Positions 1 to 11,984 of a stretch of DNA of 64,000 nucleotides are shown piece after piece (positions within the stretch are counted from its first letter, which is position 1; the number at the start of each line of letters is the position of its first letter). A program made the translations under genes and the position numbers. Source of the DNA: Apoda limacodes. Taxonomy: Eukaryota > Arthropoda > Insecta > Lepidoptera > Limacodidae. The DNA lies in NCBI GenBank assembly GCA_946406115.1, contig OX291547.1, positions 9,429,001 through 9,493,000 on the forward strand, given 5' to 3'. Below the pieces are notes generated by a model, which was given only the letters and a program-made list of their open reading frames with translations, had not been told where the DNA came from and ran no database searches.

Positions 1-2108
1 TATCTTCGTGATAATGACCCTCGAAATAGCTTATAAACGTGGCCAGATCTGTCAATAATTTTTCAGTTGGGTTTTATCTCCCTTTTTGAAAAATAGGATC
101 AAAATGTCATGTATTAGAATCAAGAGCAGAAGTAGCTCCACGCCTCTGGAGTTTTACCATATAAATAATAATGGTGTAAGGTGCCTACAATGCCATTTTT
201 GCCGTAGAAAAACAAAATTTTTTACCAAGTCTTTTCGTTACACCACATGGTCAATTTTCAGCTGATGCCTTCTCATACCACGATCTACTGTACCTGTCTT
301 ACAAAATTCGCCCTCCTAAGTTAAAATCAAGATTACTTATACAGCGCAACTTTGCTGGGAAGGACATTGAGCAATTACGTAGTAATGCTTTAAATACGGA
401 CTGGAATTCTGTATTAAATGCAAACACGGTTGATGAAAAAGTATGTGTTCACATGCGCCAGAAATACCAGTAAAAGTTAAACACTATCCGGCACCTTGGC
501 TCACAGACGAAATACGTATATTGCACAAAAAAAGGCGATCGTGCCAAGGCTAAAAACAAATCCCTCTCCTGTCAATCTCAAAAATATAAACTTCTGAGAA
601 ATCGCTGCAATACAGTGTGTAGAGATGCACAACGACGCCACATTCATAATTCTGTTACAAATGGTGATCCAAGAAAAATATGTCAATTTCTAAAGTCTTA
701 AGCAGTTGGTAAAATTCAAGAAAAATCATTTTTGATAATTTCGACATTAATCAACTTAATCTTAATTTCTCTTCTGTTGTTGCCGTGGATAGCAACAAAA
801 AGGCGCATACGCTTAATAAACTTTCAGCGATCCCAATTACCTCCTTTTTCTTTTAGTCAATTCAATGATTGTTGAATGATGTTAAGAAGAGTATTTTGTC
901 CATTGCCTCCAGTGTTGTAGGTAGTGATTGTAGTTGTACCCGTCATCACTAATCCTTGATGCATCTATATCCTCCATTACCTTCCCCGCACAATGGAAAA
1001 ACGCTTTTATTATTCCCCTACCTAAAAAGGCAAACCCTATTACTTTTTCTGATTTTAGACCCATATCAATATTATCTTTCCTGACAAAAGTCCTTGAGCG
1101 ACTTGTTGATTATCAACTTAATACTTTCCTGAAAAACAATAGTCTGTTGAATCCCTTACAATCCGGTTTTTGTCGTGGTCATAGTACGGTTACTGCACTC
1201 ACTAAAATTACTGATGATATTCGTTACAGCATGGATACCAAACAAATCACAGTCATTTCATTGTTAAATTTCAGTAATGTCTGCAACACTGTCGACTTTG
1301 ACCTATTGCTGGGCATCTTATGCTCTCTTAATAAATATCTCCAAAAGTGATAGACTGGTTTCACAGTTACTTGTATGGGCACCGGCAACGCATTCAGTTA
1401 GAGGATACATGCTCTGACTGATGCTCCACTTCAGCAAGGTGGCGTGTTGTCTCCACTCCTATTAGCCATTTTCATTAACTGTATTTCTCTCCAGCTATCT
1501 TATCTCTAGCACTTGTATGCAGACGATCTCCAAACTTACACGCATGCCCCAATTGATGACATAAATAACGCTATTAAAAAAAATTATGCTGATCATAACT
1601 AAATACTCTAATGGAGTACATTTTATGGTCTTCAATTAAACCCCATTAAGACTAAAGCTATTATTATTGGCAGTCCAAAAATGATTTCACGACTTAATTA
1701 GGATTTACTACCACCTGTTGAACTTGATTTATTTATTATTCCTTACCTAAACTCAATTAAAAATCTAGAGATTCTTATTGGCAGTACACTATCATGGATT
1801 CCACAACTAAAAGAGGTCAGTTGTAAAATTTTCGCTTCCATTGGGTCAATGAGACGGTTGCGTAATCTGTTACCTATTCCCACCAAAGTTACGCTTGCAC
1901 AATCTTTACTTCTTCCTATTCTTGATTATGCTGATGCTTGCTATATCAAGCTCACCGAGGAGCAATAAAACAAACTTGAGCGACTCTGAATTGATTTATA
2001 TTTGGATTACGCAAATATGATCATGTCTCTCAATTTCGTGCTCAGCTCAAGTGGCTCCCAATTCGTCTTCGCCGGAATTTCCATAGTTTCACACTTCTTT
2101 ATAACGTA
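1..2108 (+). pseudogene. Non-LTR retrotransposon (LINE) pseudogene, 5' part
   Basis: Degraded LINE read on the plus strand. The best reading frame (about 934-1350) gives a reverse-transcriptase N-terminal half with PLPKK, DFRPISILSFLTKVLER and a QSGFCRGHSTVTAL-like finger motif. The frame then breaks, and further RT blocks follow: IDWFHSYL, GGVLSPLL and a YADD catalytic box at 1516-1527. Upstream, about 240-470, relics of the linker after the endonuclease are readable (HDLLYLSYKIRPPK-like). Many stops and frameshifts make it non-functional. It is split by a DNA transposon at 2109 and resumes at 3400. The clade (CR1/jockey-like) is inferred from motifs only. The window starts inside the element. 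Confidence 0.8.
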
Positions 2109-3397
2109 GGGTAGACTGGGTACGGTAGTCACAGTCGTCATAACAGCGAAGCTTTACGGAACACGGGGAAGGGTGCAAGGGGACAGAGAAGCGGAATGCA
2201 AATCTGAACGCGTTCCCTAGTATTATGTCATTCTGCGCGCGGCGTTAACGTAAGCAGGAGCCCATATTGCTTTTCAACAGTCAAAAGTAAGTTTTTTTTG
2301 TTTGATTTCTTTTAATATTTACTGTTATTTGTATGTAGATAGATTATCTCGTATTTTTTTGTTATAAGTTGAATTTTAGTAGTTAATTACGAGTGATTAC
2401 TTTTTACGTAGATTATTTGACTTAGTCCTGGCGATTTTTTGTTTTCTAAAGTGTGCGTTGGGTACGGTTGTGACATATTATTTTTGTTGCTTTTGCTTTT
2501 AGATGCCCAGCAAACGCTTGCGGAAGACCGAAAGAGGGCGGTCTGATATTAGTAAATATGAAAACGCATACGAATAACTGAAACGTGGGACTATGAAAAG
2601 TAGGGCTGGTGAAAAATGCATCCAGTGCCAAGCGACATGTGGACTCTGGTCCCACGTAGAATGCGCAGGTGATGGTCACCATTAAATTTGTTACAACTGT
2701 AATGATGAATCTGAGTAATAGATCTCAGTATGTTCACACATTTATAAATATATTTCTTTTTCTTTATTGTAAACTGTTTATGTTAAAATTTAGCAAAACT
2801 TTTTCCATTTACCTTCAGTAAATTTAAGTTTAGTTAACGTTCTGACTTATTCTAAGAAGACTTTTAAAATAATGATAGATGTTACCGTTTAAGAATATTT
2901 GTTAAGGACTTTGTCATAGTTAAGGTAATGTCAGTTTAGTTAACATTTTGACTGAATTTAAAAACGATGGTTATAATTCAATTTTATGTTACAGTGCCGT
3001 ATTAATTATGAGAATGGAAGTGGTTGCAGATTATACTTTTTATTTATTTGCTGTATGAATGTTAACTTTGTTTAGAAGAATATTATGTTGTGTAATGTTA
3101 CATATTTCTAACAATAAAAATCATTATGACGCATTTTGGTGTATATTCCTGCTTGTCACTACCGACCCCAACCACTGTCACAACCGTCCTTAGGGTGTGG
3201 CCGATTGTGACACTTTCCCTTTTTTTTTCTAATTTGATCCTGTGACTTATAGAGCGTATTAAAAGTCAATATTTTAGTATTTTTACGTAGACAAGTGCAC
3301 ACATTAGGATTCAAGTTACTTTTCTCCCAGCTAACTAGTAAATTAACAAAATTATTGGCGACCAAACCAAATCGTCACATCCGTACCCAGTCTACCC
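2109..3397 (+). mobile_element. pogo-like DNA transposon, internally deleted
   Basis: The ends form terminal inverted repeats: GGGTAGACTGGGTACGG at 2109 and its complement ending at 3397. Both are flanked by TA (2107-2108 and 3398-3399), the target duplication of Tc1/mariner/pogo elements. The LINE reading continues across the insertion, which confirms the borders. The subterminal motif GGGTACGGTTGTGACA recurs inside (about 2458-2474), and a related motif lies in the opposite orientation near 3170-3190. The 1289-bp element keeps only the first and last pieces of a transposase gene. It is therefore a non-autonomous deletion derivative, dependent on a full-length relative elsewhere. Confidence 0.8.
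2503..2718 (+). pseudogene. Remnant pogo-like transposase: N-terminal HTH start joined to C-terminal zinc-finger end
   Basis: A 71-codon frame starts at ATG 2503, just after a pyrimidine-rich TTTTAG, and has two in-frame stops. The first about 25 residues (KTERGRSDISKYENAYE) match the opening of CENP-B/psq-type DNA-binding domains of pogo transposases, which continue with a helix-turn-helix that is missing here. The last about 35 residues have a CxxC ... SHVEC ... CYNC pattern like the PHD-type finger that ends several pogo/tigger-like transposases. The DDE catalytic core is absent. Function is lost. The family call is from recognised motifs, not a database search. Confidence 0.65.
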
Positions 3398-3399
3398 TA

Positions 3400-3760
3400 C
3401 TGTTCAATCTATCAACTCCTCATTTTTATGAAAAACGTTTTCAATTAATCTCAATTAATCTTCATCTACATTTACACTTCGCCTTTCGACTACCTTACTT
3501 TTAAAAACCAAGCTATAAAGCTGAGGAACTGCCTTCCACTAAATATCAGAAGTTCAATATCCATCGCTATTTATAAAAAACATGTTAAGGAACATTTTCT
3601 TTCAAACTAAAACTCTTATTTTAATACACCTGGTTAAAATAATCTTCATTTTGATGTATTTATTATACTGTGTATGTATTAAGAATATAGGTATATATGT
3701 ATACAACATGTTAGGTAAATGGTGTATACAGCCGGAAGTGGTAGATAAGGGTTGGTTTGT
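3400..3760 (+). pseudogene. LINE pseudogene, 3' part (continues the copy at 1-2108)
   Basis: After the pogo-like insertion the LINE C-terminal reading resumes (LFNLSTPHF ... RFQLISINLHLH). A 3' tail follows, ending near the motif ACATGTTAGGTAAATGGTG (about 3707-3725). The same tail motif recurs in reverse orientation at about 6904-6922, so it marks the 3' end of this LINE family. Confidence 0.65.
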
Positions 3761-3861
3761 AGATGTTCGGAAAAATATCCTGAAGTCGGAAAATGTTCAG
3801 GTTTCCCAACAATCGGCGAATTCCCTTTTGTACCTGAAACGGTAGAGCGACAGCCCTGAAA

Positions 3862-3898
3862 CAGCTGATTTCATTCATTATTATGATGAAATCAGCTG
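3862..3898. repeat. Short perfect inverted repeat
   Basis: CAGCTGATTTCAT at 3862-3874 and its exact complement at 3886-3898 are separated by 11 bases. It can fold as a 13-bp stem. No associated gene is seen. Confidence 0.6.
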
Positions 3899-3959
3899 AA
3901 TATTACTATCACCGTTGACCCCAAAATACCAGGCGAAAGAATAAAAATACAGATAGATG

Positions 3960-6130
3960 GTTCTAATCACTTTATTTCTATCTACTATCATTCTGGCGAA
4001 GCGATAAATCAATTCTGCAATTCTTATTTTATTTTTATCGTATTTATTTTTGGTTTAAAAATGATATTTGGTTTTAAATGAATTTAAATGAATTATTGAA
4101 TAACAATTTTAGATTTCAACACATAATTTATGTATTAATACGTAAAGTCAAAAAAGTCTGTTCTTATTTTTAAACTATTGACGATCGACAGTAACTGCAG
4201 TGATAACAACTAGGTGTCGGTACCCATGTCTTAAATTTGAACAATAAGAAAAAGTAAGTTGTGTGAACTGTAGGCACAGATGAGATACTAAATTATTACC
4301 TTAAAATGTTTGCCCCTCTGCGGCCCAACTCTTTGAGTGTGTCTCAACTCTCACTCACACATACACTCAACATCCTCACACACTAGTAAAATTAAAAGAA
4401 GTAGCAAGATTTTTCTCTCTTTCTTAACAAAAATTATGAAGGGTTCTGTATTTTTGTGTACTGAAGTAATGTATGCGATTTTGCGATATTATGAAATACA
4501 TACTATTAATCTTTAAAAGTATTATTTTGATGCCTACAGATGACAACAATTCAAATTCAGTCGAAAACAAACTAATTTTATTATTAGTCATAACTATCCA
4601 TAAATACTATGATTTCAGTTCTTTTCAAGTATCCAACCACTAATTACGCCAAACAATTCAATCCTACTTTTACTTCATTCATCTCAGTGCAAAAAGTCAT
4701 TACAATCAGTAAAAAACTAAACTTAGGCGTATTTACGTACTAAGACTACATAAATAAGAACTAGTATTTTTGAATAAGGTCAAATAAAGCTGACAAAGGT
4801 ACTAATTTTCGGGGAATTACTCTGACTACCTGAGATAGCAAATTTTTTGTCTCTTTTATAAATTATGAAGGGTTCTCGAAAATTAATTTACGTATTTTCG
4901 TGTACTAACAGAGTATATCTGTTGCTACGCAAGTAATTTATGTGGATTTGCCTGTTTCTATGTGTCCCCACTACAGGGAACAGACCTTTCTTTGTTCACG
5001 GAGTTTTAGGCTATACTTAGTCTACCATGACTAAGTGCCTACGGACGTAGGTATTATCAAACATTTAAACAAATAATATTTTGACAGGTAGTTTTACCTA
5101 GTTGCAATTTTTACTCTTAGATAGGTACCTATTATTCAAATAAAGTCAAAAACAAATTAGTTTTTATGTCAGACATGACTATGAAATGCATTCCGTTACA
5201 TACATTACAAAGCCTCAGAGTAAAGAAAAAACATACATGCATACCTTATAAGTGCAAATATCATATAATCATCAAAAACTAAACTTTACGTACTAGGGTT
5301 GCATAAACAAGAGACTTATTTTCAAATAAGGTCAAATAAAGCGAAACGGTTCCCCTTATTTTCGGGGAGACACCTTTCTACGCGAATGTTACCAGCACGA
5401 AAAAAAAATGTGGAAAAATTACAAGTCATTGTGTAATGTGTAAAGGCACAGAATATTAAAAGTAAAAGGTACTGTACTTTTTTAGGTAGGTATAAATAGT
5501 TATTTTTTTTAATACCTAAATTGGTAAGTAGGTAATAAGATTTCTAGATTCATTTGCGTCAATCACAAATGGATAAAAACTCTATCCTTTACTTTAACTT
5601 TAACACAACTAACCTTTACCGACTTAAGCCAAGAATAAGCAAGCAACCAAAAAACTACCAAACTACTATTTGTGTAGTCAGTTTAAGCGTGTTCATATGT
5701 CAATACAATACCAATTTAACCCATTAAAAAAAAAATTTTAGTTTCAGAATATTGACAACATTTTAATGTAATTACTACTAGTAATTAATTACAATTTATT
5801 TTATGTTTATTTTTATTTTGTGTCATTTTTGATTTGTAGCATGTCTTTTCCCACTTTTGTAATTTTTGTTAATTTTGAATTAATCGGCATATTATGCTCG
5901 ATTTGCAGCGCTAAATAAAAACGTCGCTCATAAAACTTCACAGTTAATGGCATCTAGCGCTTAAGCAAAAATCAGTAGGTACTTAAGTATTTATATGGGT
6001 CCCTAAGAAAGATCCTTAAATTATAAGGTAAATAAACGAAATACCTACTAGTCGTTTATTGTAATTTTACTTAATTAGTATTTAAAATTCCAGGGGAATT
6101 CTTCACTCGAGGGAATAGGTATTTTTAAAT
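3960..6130. other. AT-rich intergenic stretch with a diverged tandem duplication
   Basis: No convincing coding exon on either strand. Two similar blocks are visible, about 4405-4830 and about 4840-5375. Each contains AATTATGAAGGGTTCT near its start and a TTTACGTACTA ... GGTCAAATAAAGC ... TTTTCGGGGA run near its end. This points to an old local duplication of unknown origin. Confidence 0.45.
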
Positions 6131-6760
6131 CAATGTATGTAGTGAAAGGTATGGCAACACCTGTTTAGACCGGGGCGCGGCGCTACAGATCACTTTAAAA
6201 ATGCCGATAGTCGAATTAAATAAGGTCAGTAGTGTTTTTCTATCTTGTGCGTACATGTTGAGTGTCAAATTCAGTGATATAATTTCTACTATATCAAACT
6301 ACAGTGATTTAGTGTTTTACAACATACATGTAAGGTAGAGCGGGACGTGACCGGTAGACCAGCGTATCCCAAGATTAAGCTGTTTTCACACAGGCTTCAC
6401 GAAACTGGAAGCTTTCACAAACGTGATAGCGAAGGGAGGCCAAGATCTCGAAGAGGATCCTACCAGTAGCCGTCGCGCTGGTTTAGTCCTTGAAGTAGTC
6501 AACCACTGCAAAGTTTAGGAGACTGTCGACAGTGATGGACAGACGAAAGAATTGGTGCATAGTGATTGTGAATAGTGACTGTAGATGACATACGTGGATA
6601 CTGTGCTTTTGTGATCGTCATGAATATCGTCGTGTGTGGACAGATGACAGTTTTTTGTTTTAGTTATTAAAGTTTGCATTTTCGCGCGCCCCGTGCGCGG
6701 ATACGCTAAAGTACTAGGCTCTCATAGATACCGAAGAGATTTTTATGCCGTGGCGCGTAA
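6131..6760. other. GC-richer unexplained island
   Basis: Inside AT-rich DNA, about 6165-6720 is richer in GC and CpG (GGGGCGCGGCGC near 6172, CGCGCGCCCCGTGCGCGG near 6683). A 25-codon frame starting about 6256 ends at a donor-like CAT|GTAAGG near 6330. It could be a promoter or 5' exon of a non-coding or fast-evolving transcript, or an old LTR. No protein family is recognisable. Confidence 0.3.
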
Positions 6761-6869
6761 GTCATATTTAATTAAAAGTGAGAGTTGTGCAAAAAATAAG
6801 TGGGGAAAACATTGATTTAGTTTGTATGGAAATTGGTCAATTTACATAGTTCACATTTTTCAGTATTCA

Positions 6870-6927
6870 AACGATACATGGTGCACACGTACGTAACGGG
6901 GGTATACACCATTTACCTAACATGTTG

Positions 6928-6958
<31 letters not shown>

Positions 6959-6960
6959 GT
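6870..6960 (-). mobile_element. LINE 3' end (minus orientation) with TA microsatellite tail
   Basis: The complement of this stretch carries the same TTAGGTAAATGGTGTATAC tail as the LINE at 1-3760. It is followed on the plus side by an uninterrupted TA microsatellite at about 6926-6952. This is a short 5'-truncated copy. Confidence 0.5.
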
Positions 6961-6984
6961 TGGTATATTATGTTGCATGTATAT

Positions 6985-7165
6985 GTAATTGTCTGTTGTT
7001 TTTTTAAGTTACTATTTTCACTACCGCACCACAATATTTCCTCTACACAGAGGTTTGCCTGGTAGAGATCGCTCTTTAGCGACAAGGCCGCCTATTTGTA
7101 CCTTATTTGTCAACTTACTTTTCTTGTTTATGTTATTTTTATGTGCAATAAAGTATACCCGTATT
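6985..7165 (+). mobile_element. LINE 3' end of the 'GRDRSLATRPPIC' tail type
   Basis: The reading GLPGRDRSLATRPPIC is followed by an AT-rich tail with GTGCAATAAAGTATA. A second copy with the same reading (GRDHSLAIRPPIC) lies on the minus strand at about 38375-38485, so this is a dispersed LINE 3' terminus. It is 5' truncated and non-coding. Confidence 0.6.
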
Positions 7166-7379
7166 CATAATCTTTATAACACAAGGAGGTCCGGTGGACG
7201 TGGCTCTCTCTAAACGTTCACAAGTAAAGTGGGCCGGACGATATACAAGCAAAGTAGCTTGAACAGTGTGCCCCTGTGTTATACAAACTCGCCTCTTCGC
7301 GTTTTCCTACCCGTGTTTTCCCACTAGGCAATTTTCGTCTTCATTGAAGTATAATATGCAATAAAAGGCAAAAAATGAG

Positions 7380-7725
7380 ATCCATCAAATTACAGACCAA
7401 TCCCTATTACCTGTGATTTACACACCACTTCTTGTCCATCAATAACATGCTATGCAGATGATAGTACTAAAGACGCTTATTACACAGGCCGTGCAAACGT
7501 CCCTCCTTCCGTTTGTGGAGGAAAAGGGCAGAGAACTTATGCCGAAAACTGAGACCATTCTGTCTAATGTCTCTGACTAGGGGCGGGTAAACTTGGTCCG
7601 ATTAAACCCGAAGAAGACCAAAGCGCGCGTTCACCGCTAAACAAACCCCATTTTCTGAGGTCTCACACTTCCAGAACATGCCTCTTACCATCTTCAAGAG
7701 CATCCTTGGTGCTGACATCTTAAGT
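7380..7725 (+). pseudogene. LINE reverse-transcriptase fragment
   Basis: Frameshifted relic with a YADD box (7451-7462, context CYADDST) and a downstream NPKKT-like motif (about 7598-7620). Both are typical of the RT palm and thumb of insect non-LTR elements. No intact frame longer than about 100 codons follows. Confidence 0.55.
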
Positions 7726-8690
7726 GATACTCCAAAAGTTCCGGGATGTTCTACCGCTTGTAGGTATTATGGACTGTGTTCTAAAAATATATCAAAATGA
7801 TGCCCACTGCTACTTTTTACCACTGCACCGCTGGCCATTGGCAGACAATTCATCCTTACAACTTAGAACAATACTATTCCAAATTTCCGCATTATACGAC
7901 AGGTGCATAAATAAGTATGAAATAAAATGTTTTTATTTAGAAGGCTTGGCTCTTCCAATAACATCCCAATCTAACAACTTCGTTAACAATTTATTAAATA
8001 ATAAATCTATTGATTGAAAACTCATTCTAATTTTTTTTTAGTAGTTTCCTACACTAACAGCATGCATACTATTAAAATACAAATCTCAAAATACCAACCA
8101 AGGTCAAGCTTATCATTAGATGAGATTTCTTACAACACTTATAACTAAGTAACTCAGCTTAGTCCATTACTTATTCTTGTCTCAGTTTCCTTTTTCAAAA
8201 TGAATACAGGTACATCAATTCATAAAAAGAATTGAGACCAATTATATTACTATATTAAAAATACATCAATTTAATTAATATATTAAAAATTTAAATTTTG
8301 TCACCTGGCTCTCTATAGTGTCCCCTTTTCGGTAATTTTTTAAAGAATATCAAATATATCACCAAAGCCGTAGTAATTAATCCAGTTTGCAAAAAGAAAT
8401 CAAATATCTCCATGTTTGTTGATAACGTAATTATGAAACACCATTTAATATTGAGATAACTTTAATTTTGTGACAAGGCACCTACGTCCGCCGTCTCGGC
8501 AGCGGCTTTCGCACTACTGTCTTACTACTCAGCACAGCAACACTTATAGGTAAACAGATAGCTGGCTTGAGCGGACAACCACTTATTGATAAATTAGTAC
8601 TATTATCAACAATATGTAAGCGTAGTGGACATTGGTTAAGTGGTTAAAGGTTGGAGTACCTAATATTTTGACAAATAATTATAAGGGGCA
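7726..8690. other. Intergenic, nothing recognised
   Basis: AT-rich. The longest frame (about 97 codons, 7724-8017) has no recognisable domain and low-complexity composition, so I do not treat it as a gene. Confidence 0.4.
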
Positions 8691-9258
8691 AACTAAAAAG
8701 AAACCGGCCAAGTGCGTGTCGGACTCGCGCACTGAGGGTTCCGTACCTACCTCCATTTAGGTACGTTATTTATAAAATCAAACAAAAACAAAAAGTGTGT
8801 CACCTATCAAATTATTGAACAAGCCCGACGTTGCTTAACTTTAAATTGCGTTTCCAAAAAATGCGTTACTGTTTCTCTAAAAAATAGCTCGATAGCGTTG
8901 TAACGAAGGTGGTTAATGTCTCGGGCCCGTCTCATACCTGACCGGTTTTTATTATTTGTTGTTATACTTTCGAGTTCACACTATTTTTGACTACTAGTTT
9001 AAAGTTTTTATGTAGGTATTACTGCTTTTACGATAGAGCAAAAACAACGATGATGTGTCTCTTGTACCCGCCATAAATTTTTAGTTTTTTAACTTTTTAT
9101 TATTTTTAGATAATCTCCCATCATATCACATATTCTGTGAAAATTTTAAGCTCCTCACTATTTCAGCTAATAGATAGAGTCATGGTCGGACAAACAGACA
9201 GACAGACAGACAGACAGCGTTGACTTAGTAACAGGGTTCCGTTGGCACCCTTTGGCAC
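8690..9258 (+). repeat. Dispersed repeat beginning GGCCAAGTGCGTGTCGGACT
   Basis: The head GGCCAAGTGCGTGTCGGACT ... GAGGGTTCCGTACC and the tail with a GACA microsatellite (about 9196-9218) ending in GGGTTCCGTTGGCACC are those of a repeat I know as common in lepidopteran genomes. Related fragments occur in this window at about 17925-17995, about 16420-16490 (reverse orientation) and about 48895-48930. No coding capacity. Confidence 0.6.
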
Positions 9259-10479
9259 CTACCTATAACGTTTGTCGACCTATTGATAATGTGTTCTGTT
9301 TGCGTAGTATTGTATTTGCACTTAAATTAAGTAGTTCAAGAAAGATTTGTATTTTCGATTTTGCAATAAAGACGATTGTTCAGATCTGGTCAATCATGAA
9401 TATTTTTTTTAAACAATTATATCTACAGATTATTTTATTTCATTCGAAAGATAAATGTTTAAAGTGTTTCGTAATATCAGTATTTTTACAATCATTGAGT
9501 ATTAAGTTTATAGTCATAGGCTGCCATTCAACATTTTGTTCACGAACATGCATCGCATGTAATGTTTTGTTTTTTTTAATAAAGTCAATCTATATAATGT
9601 GTTAAACGAAATTTGCAATTATCATGTATAAAATGAAAAAACTTTTGAAAGTTCCTTGGATTTAACTTTAGCAGTTGTTATGTTTTAAACCCTATATTCA
9701 AATACCTTTCATGCTAAAAAAAAGGTTAAAGGGGGCTTTAATACTAAAATATTGTAAGATATATTGGTTAGGGTATAGGATGCTACTTGAAATATATTTT
9801 CTCAGAATTTGTCCACATCATGCCAAAACCCCTAAATAAAGTGAACAATGCCTTTTGCATAGTGTAATGAAGATTTACTTACGTTACTGAGTTTAAACGC
9901 AATATACGGTACGTTATAAGTACCTAAAATTAGGTGGATAGACGAGTTTAACGAAGAAAACTTAAAAAAAACGATATAATAAATAAGTACGTAGGTACCT
10001 AGATAATATATTTAAAACGCTTTAAATTCAGCGGCTCTCCTTTCCTCCGTGGCTCAGCAAAACCGTTGTTAAACACCCCGAGCCACAGTTCTCAAAAGAA
10101 TATCAGGCAGCGATTCCTTTTCTGTGAAAGCAATTGGGTTGTCATTAGGTAGATACCTCTGGAAATTTTTTATTTCCTGTTCGAAACCATAAAAATTTGC
10201 CAAATCGGTCCATAATTATAAATACTCTGTATGTTAACTGTATACTAGTTTCGTTCATAAAGTTAAATTTCTATAAAGTTAAATTAATTCACACCTTGTG
10301 ACAAATTTAGGTTTGTACTTCTAATTAGAAAGGAGAAAGATCGCCGTACTCTTACAACGATCTCACCCCTAAAGCTAAAAAGTACTACTACACATAAGGT
10401 ATAGGCCATCGATGCCTCATATTTCCTGCCTTTACATATAAAATCTAGACACGTAGCATGTCAAGCCAAGTTCAAGTAA
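9259..10479. other. Intergenic, nothing recognised
   Basis: AT-rich. The 117-codon open frame at 9252-9605 starts inside the tail of the preceding repeat and shows no domain, so it is probably fortuitous. Confidence 0.4.
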
Positions 10480-10765
10480 CAGAACTGGCTAGTAGCACCG
10501 TGTGTAATATTACACTACCCATTTGGAGCCACTTTTGACCCCCTCATAACCCAAAAACTATTTAACATTAACGTGTCAAATTTAGCTTATGTATTCAGAC
10601 TTGCGAGATACATATGTGCTCTAAATTTCATAAGCGTATCGCAAACGGTCATTTAGATATTAACGTTCAAAAATCGTCATTTTCATCACTGACTGACCTA
10701 TAGATCAAAACTCTATCCCAGTTCCAGATGACCTAGAAAGTTCAAATTTGGCATGTAGATAGGTA
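10480..10765 (+). repeat. Probable dispersed repeat (non-coding)
   Basis: The block with GAGCCACTTTTGACCCCCTC ... AACCCAAAAACTATTT and the later TCCAGATGACCTAGAAAGTT resembles a dispersed lepidopteran repeat by eye. No second copy is obvious in this window, so the call is tentative. Confidence 0.35.
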
Positions 10766-11540
10766 ATTGGGTGAATACAAAGGAATAAATAAGAAACTGG
10801 TAAATTTTTATCATTTTATTATAATTTTTCACTTAATTGATTCTATTAGGAATACTTAACTTATACCTACTTACAAAAACTGTAATGTAAGAATCAGCAA
10901 TCAAAACTTATGATAGCCGGTCTTTATGTGGATTTTAAGGTCTTCACATGAATATATAACGAGTTAAATACCTACCACCTTAATTTGTTTTTATTCAAAT
11001 ATGTCCGTTTTAGTACTTATAACTAAGAGTATAGTCGACTTTCGTATTTATTACGTTATTAGCTGGGATTTAGTATAAATTATTGTTTCAATATTTAGCG
11101 CACATCAATAGTGTAAGATCATTATTACTTATAAATAATTAAATAATAGGCATTTTAGTACACGGCGTGCGCGGTGCGATAAAACCTCGACGAACGTCTC
11201 CGAGCGAGTGGCAGCCGCGCTCATTAGCGCGAGCAAAGCGCCAGCACCGTCTTGCTGTCCGGTTGTTTCTCGATATCTTACCTATAAGGTTGCGATTTAT
11301 GCTACGAAATTCATAGATTTTCTTAAAAAAATACTTAAATATTTGTGGTTATATTGTTATTACAATTCTTTTAGTAAGTATGTATGGTATAGGCAATAGT
11401 TAAAAAATAAGTAGGAATGTATACTTAACTCTGAATGAGTTTGAGAATGAGAACTTATTGGTAACAAAATGTTTTTTTTTGAGAATTCCATAGATAACAG
11501 GTAATTTGTTACGTAGTCGTCTTAAATAAAATAAAAATCT
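10766..11540. other. Intergenic with a short GC-rich patch
   Basis: AT-rich except about 11160-11275, where CpG-rich sequence (GGCGTGCGCGGTGCG, GCCGCGCTCATTAGCGCGAG) stands out. The 63-codon frame overlapping it (11208-11399) has no recognisable motif. It could be a remnant promoter or satellite piece. Confidence 0.35.
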
Positions 11541-11561
11541 TTTTATTACGTATATTGTACA

Positions 11562-11984
11562 ATGAGTCGTACAATAGAATTACGGGTGGGTAACACACTT
11601 ACCTTACACCAAATTATTCCAATGCCTCCCGATGGAAGCTGCCTATTCCATTCGATTGCATATTCTTTGTTTCAGTACAGTAATATACAACAAACAAATG
11701 GGTTGCGTGAGACTAAAGTAGAATAGGTGTGTCTTAACTGGGATGATTTAAGTATGTACACTAGCGCTCCAAACGGGGATCCTTACTGCTCTGAAGAAGA
11801 GTATCAAGCAAGCATGCTTTGTTCGACAGCTTATGGAGCTGCTTCTGAATTAAAGGCTACAGTACATTTGCATAATATTAAGATCGAAGTATATCATCAG
11901 GATGGTTTTCTACTAGGTTTGTTCAGCGAAGAAAGATATCCTACAAAGCGCAAAGGTACAAGAAATTATAGAAAACTAGACTTT
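11562..11984 (+). pseudogene. OTU-domain cysteine protease pseudogene
   Basis: From ATG 11562 the frame reads through 54 codons to a single in-frame TAG (11724-11726), then stays open in the same frame to about 11984. The N-terminal part contains PDGSCLFHSIAYSL. This is the catalytic Asp...Cys loop of OTU deubiquitinases, followed in the open second half by LNWDDLSMYTSAPNGDPYCS and a YxASMLCS...YGAASEL block, as expected for the OTU fold. The region that should hold the catalytic His near the C-terminus is cut off by a SINE starting about 11985. OTU genes of this style occur in Helitron-type transposons and in some large insect DNA viruses, as well as in host genomes; I cannot tell the source. 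It is inactive as it stands: one stop and a truncated end. Confidence 0.65.

Noticed and set aside
3862..3898. Bacterial-type rho-independent terminator
   Set aside because: Eukaryotic context, no U tract after the stem, no upstream gene.
9252..9605. 117-codon plus-strand frame
   Set aside because: Starts in a repeat tail, low complexity, no motif or splice context.
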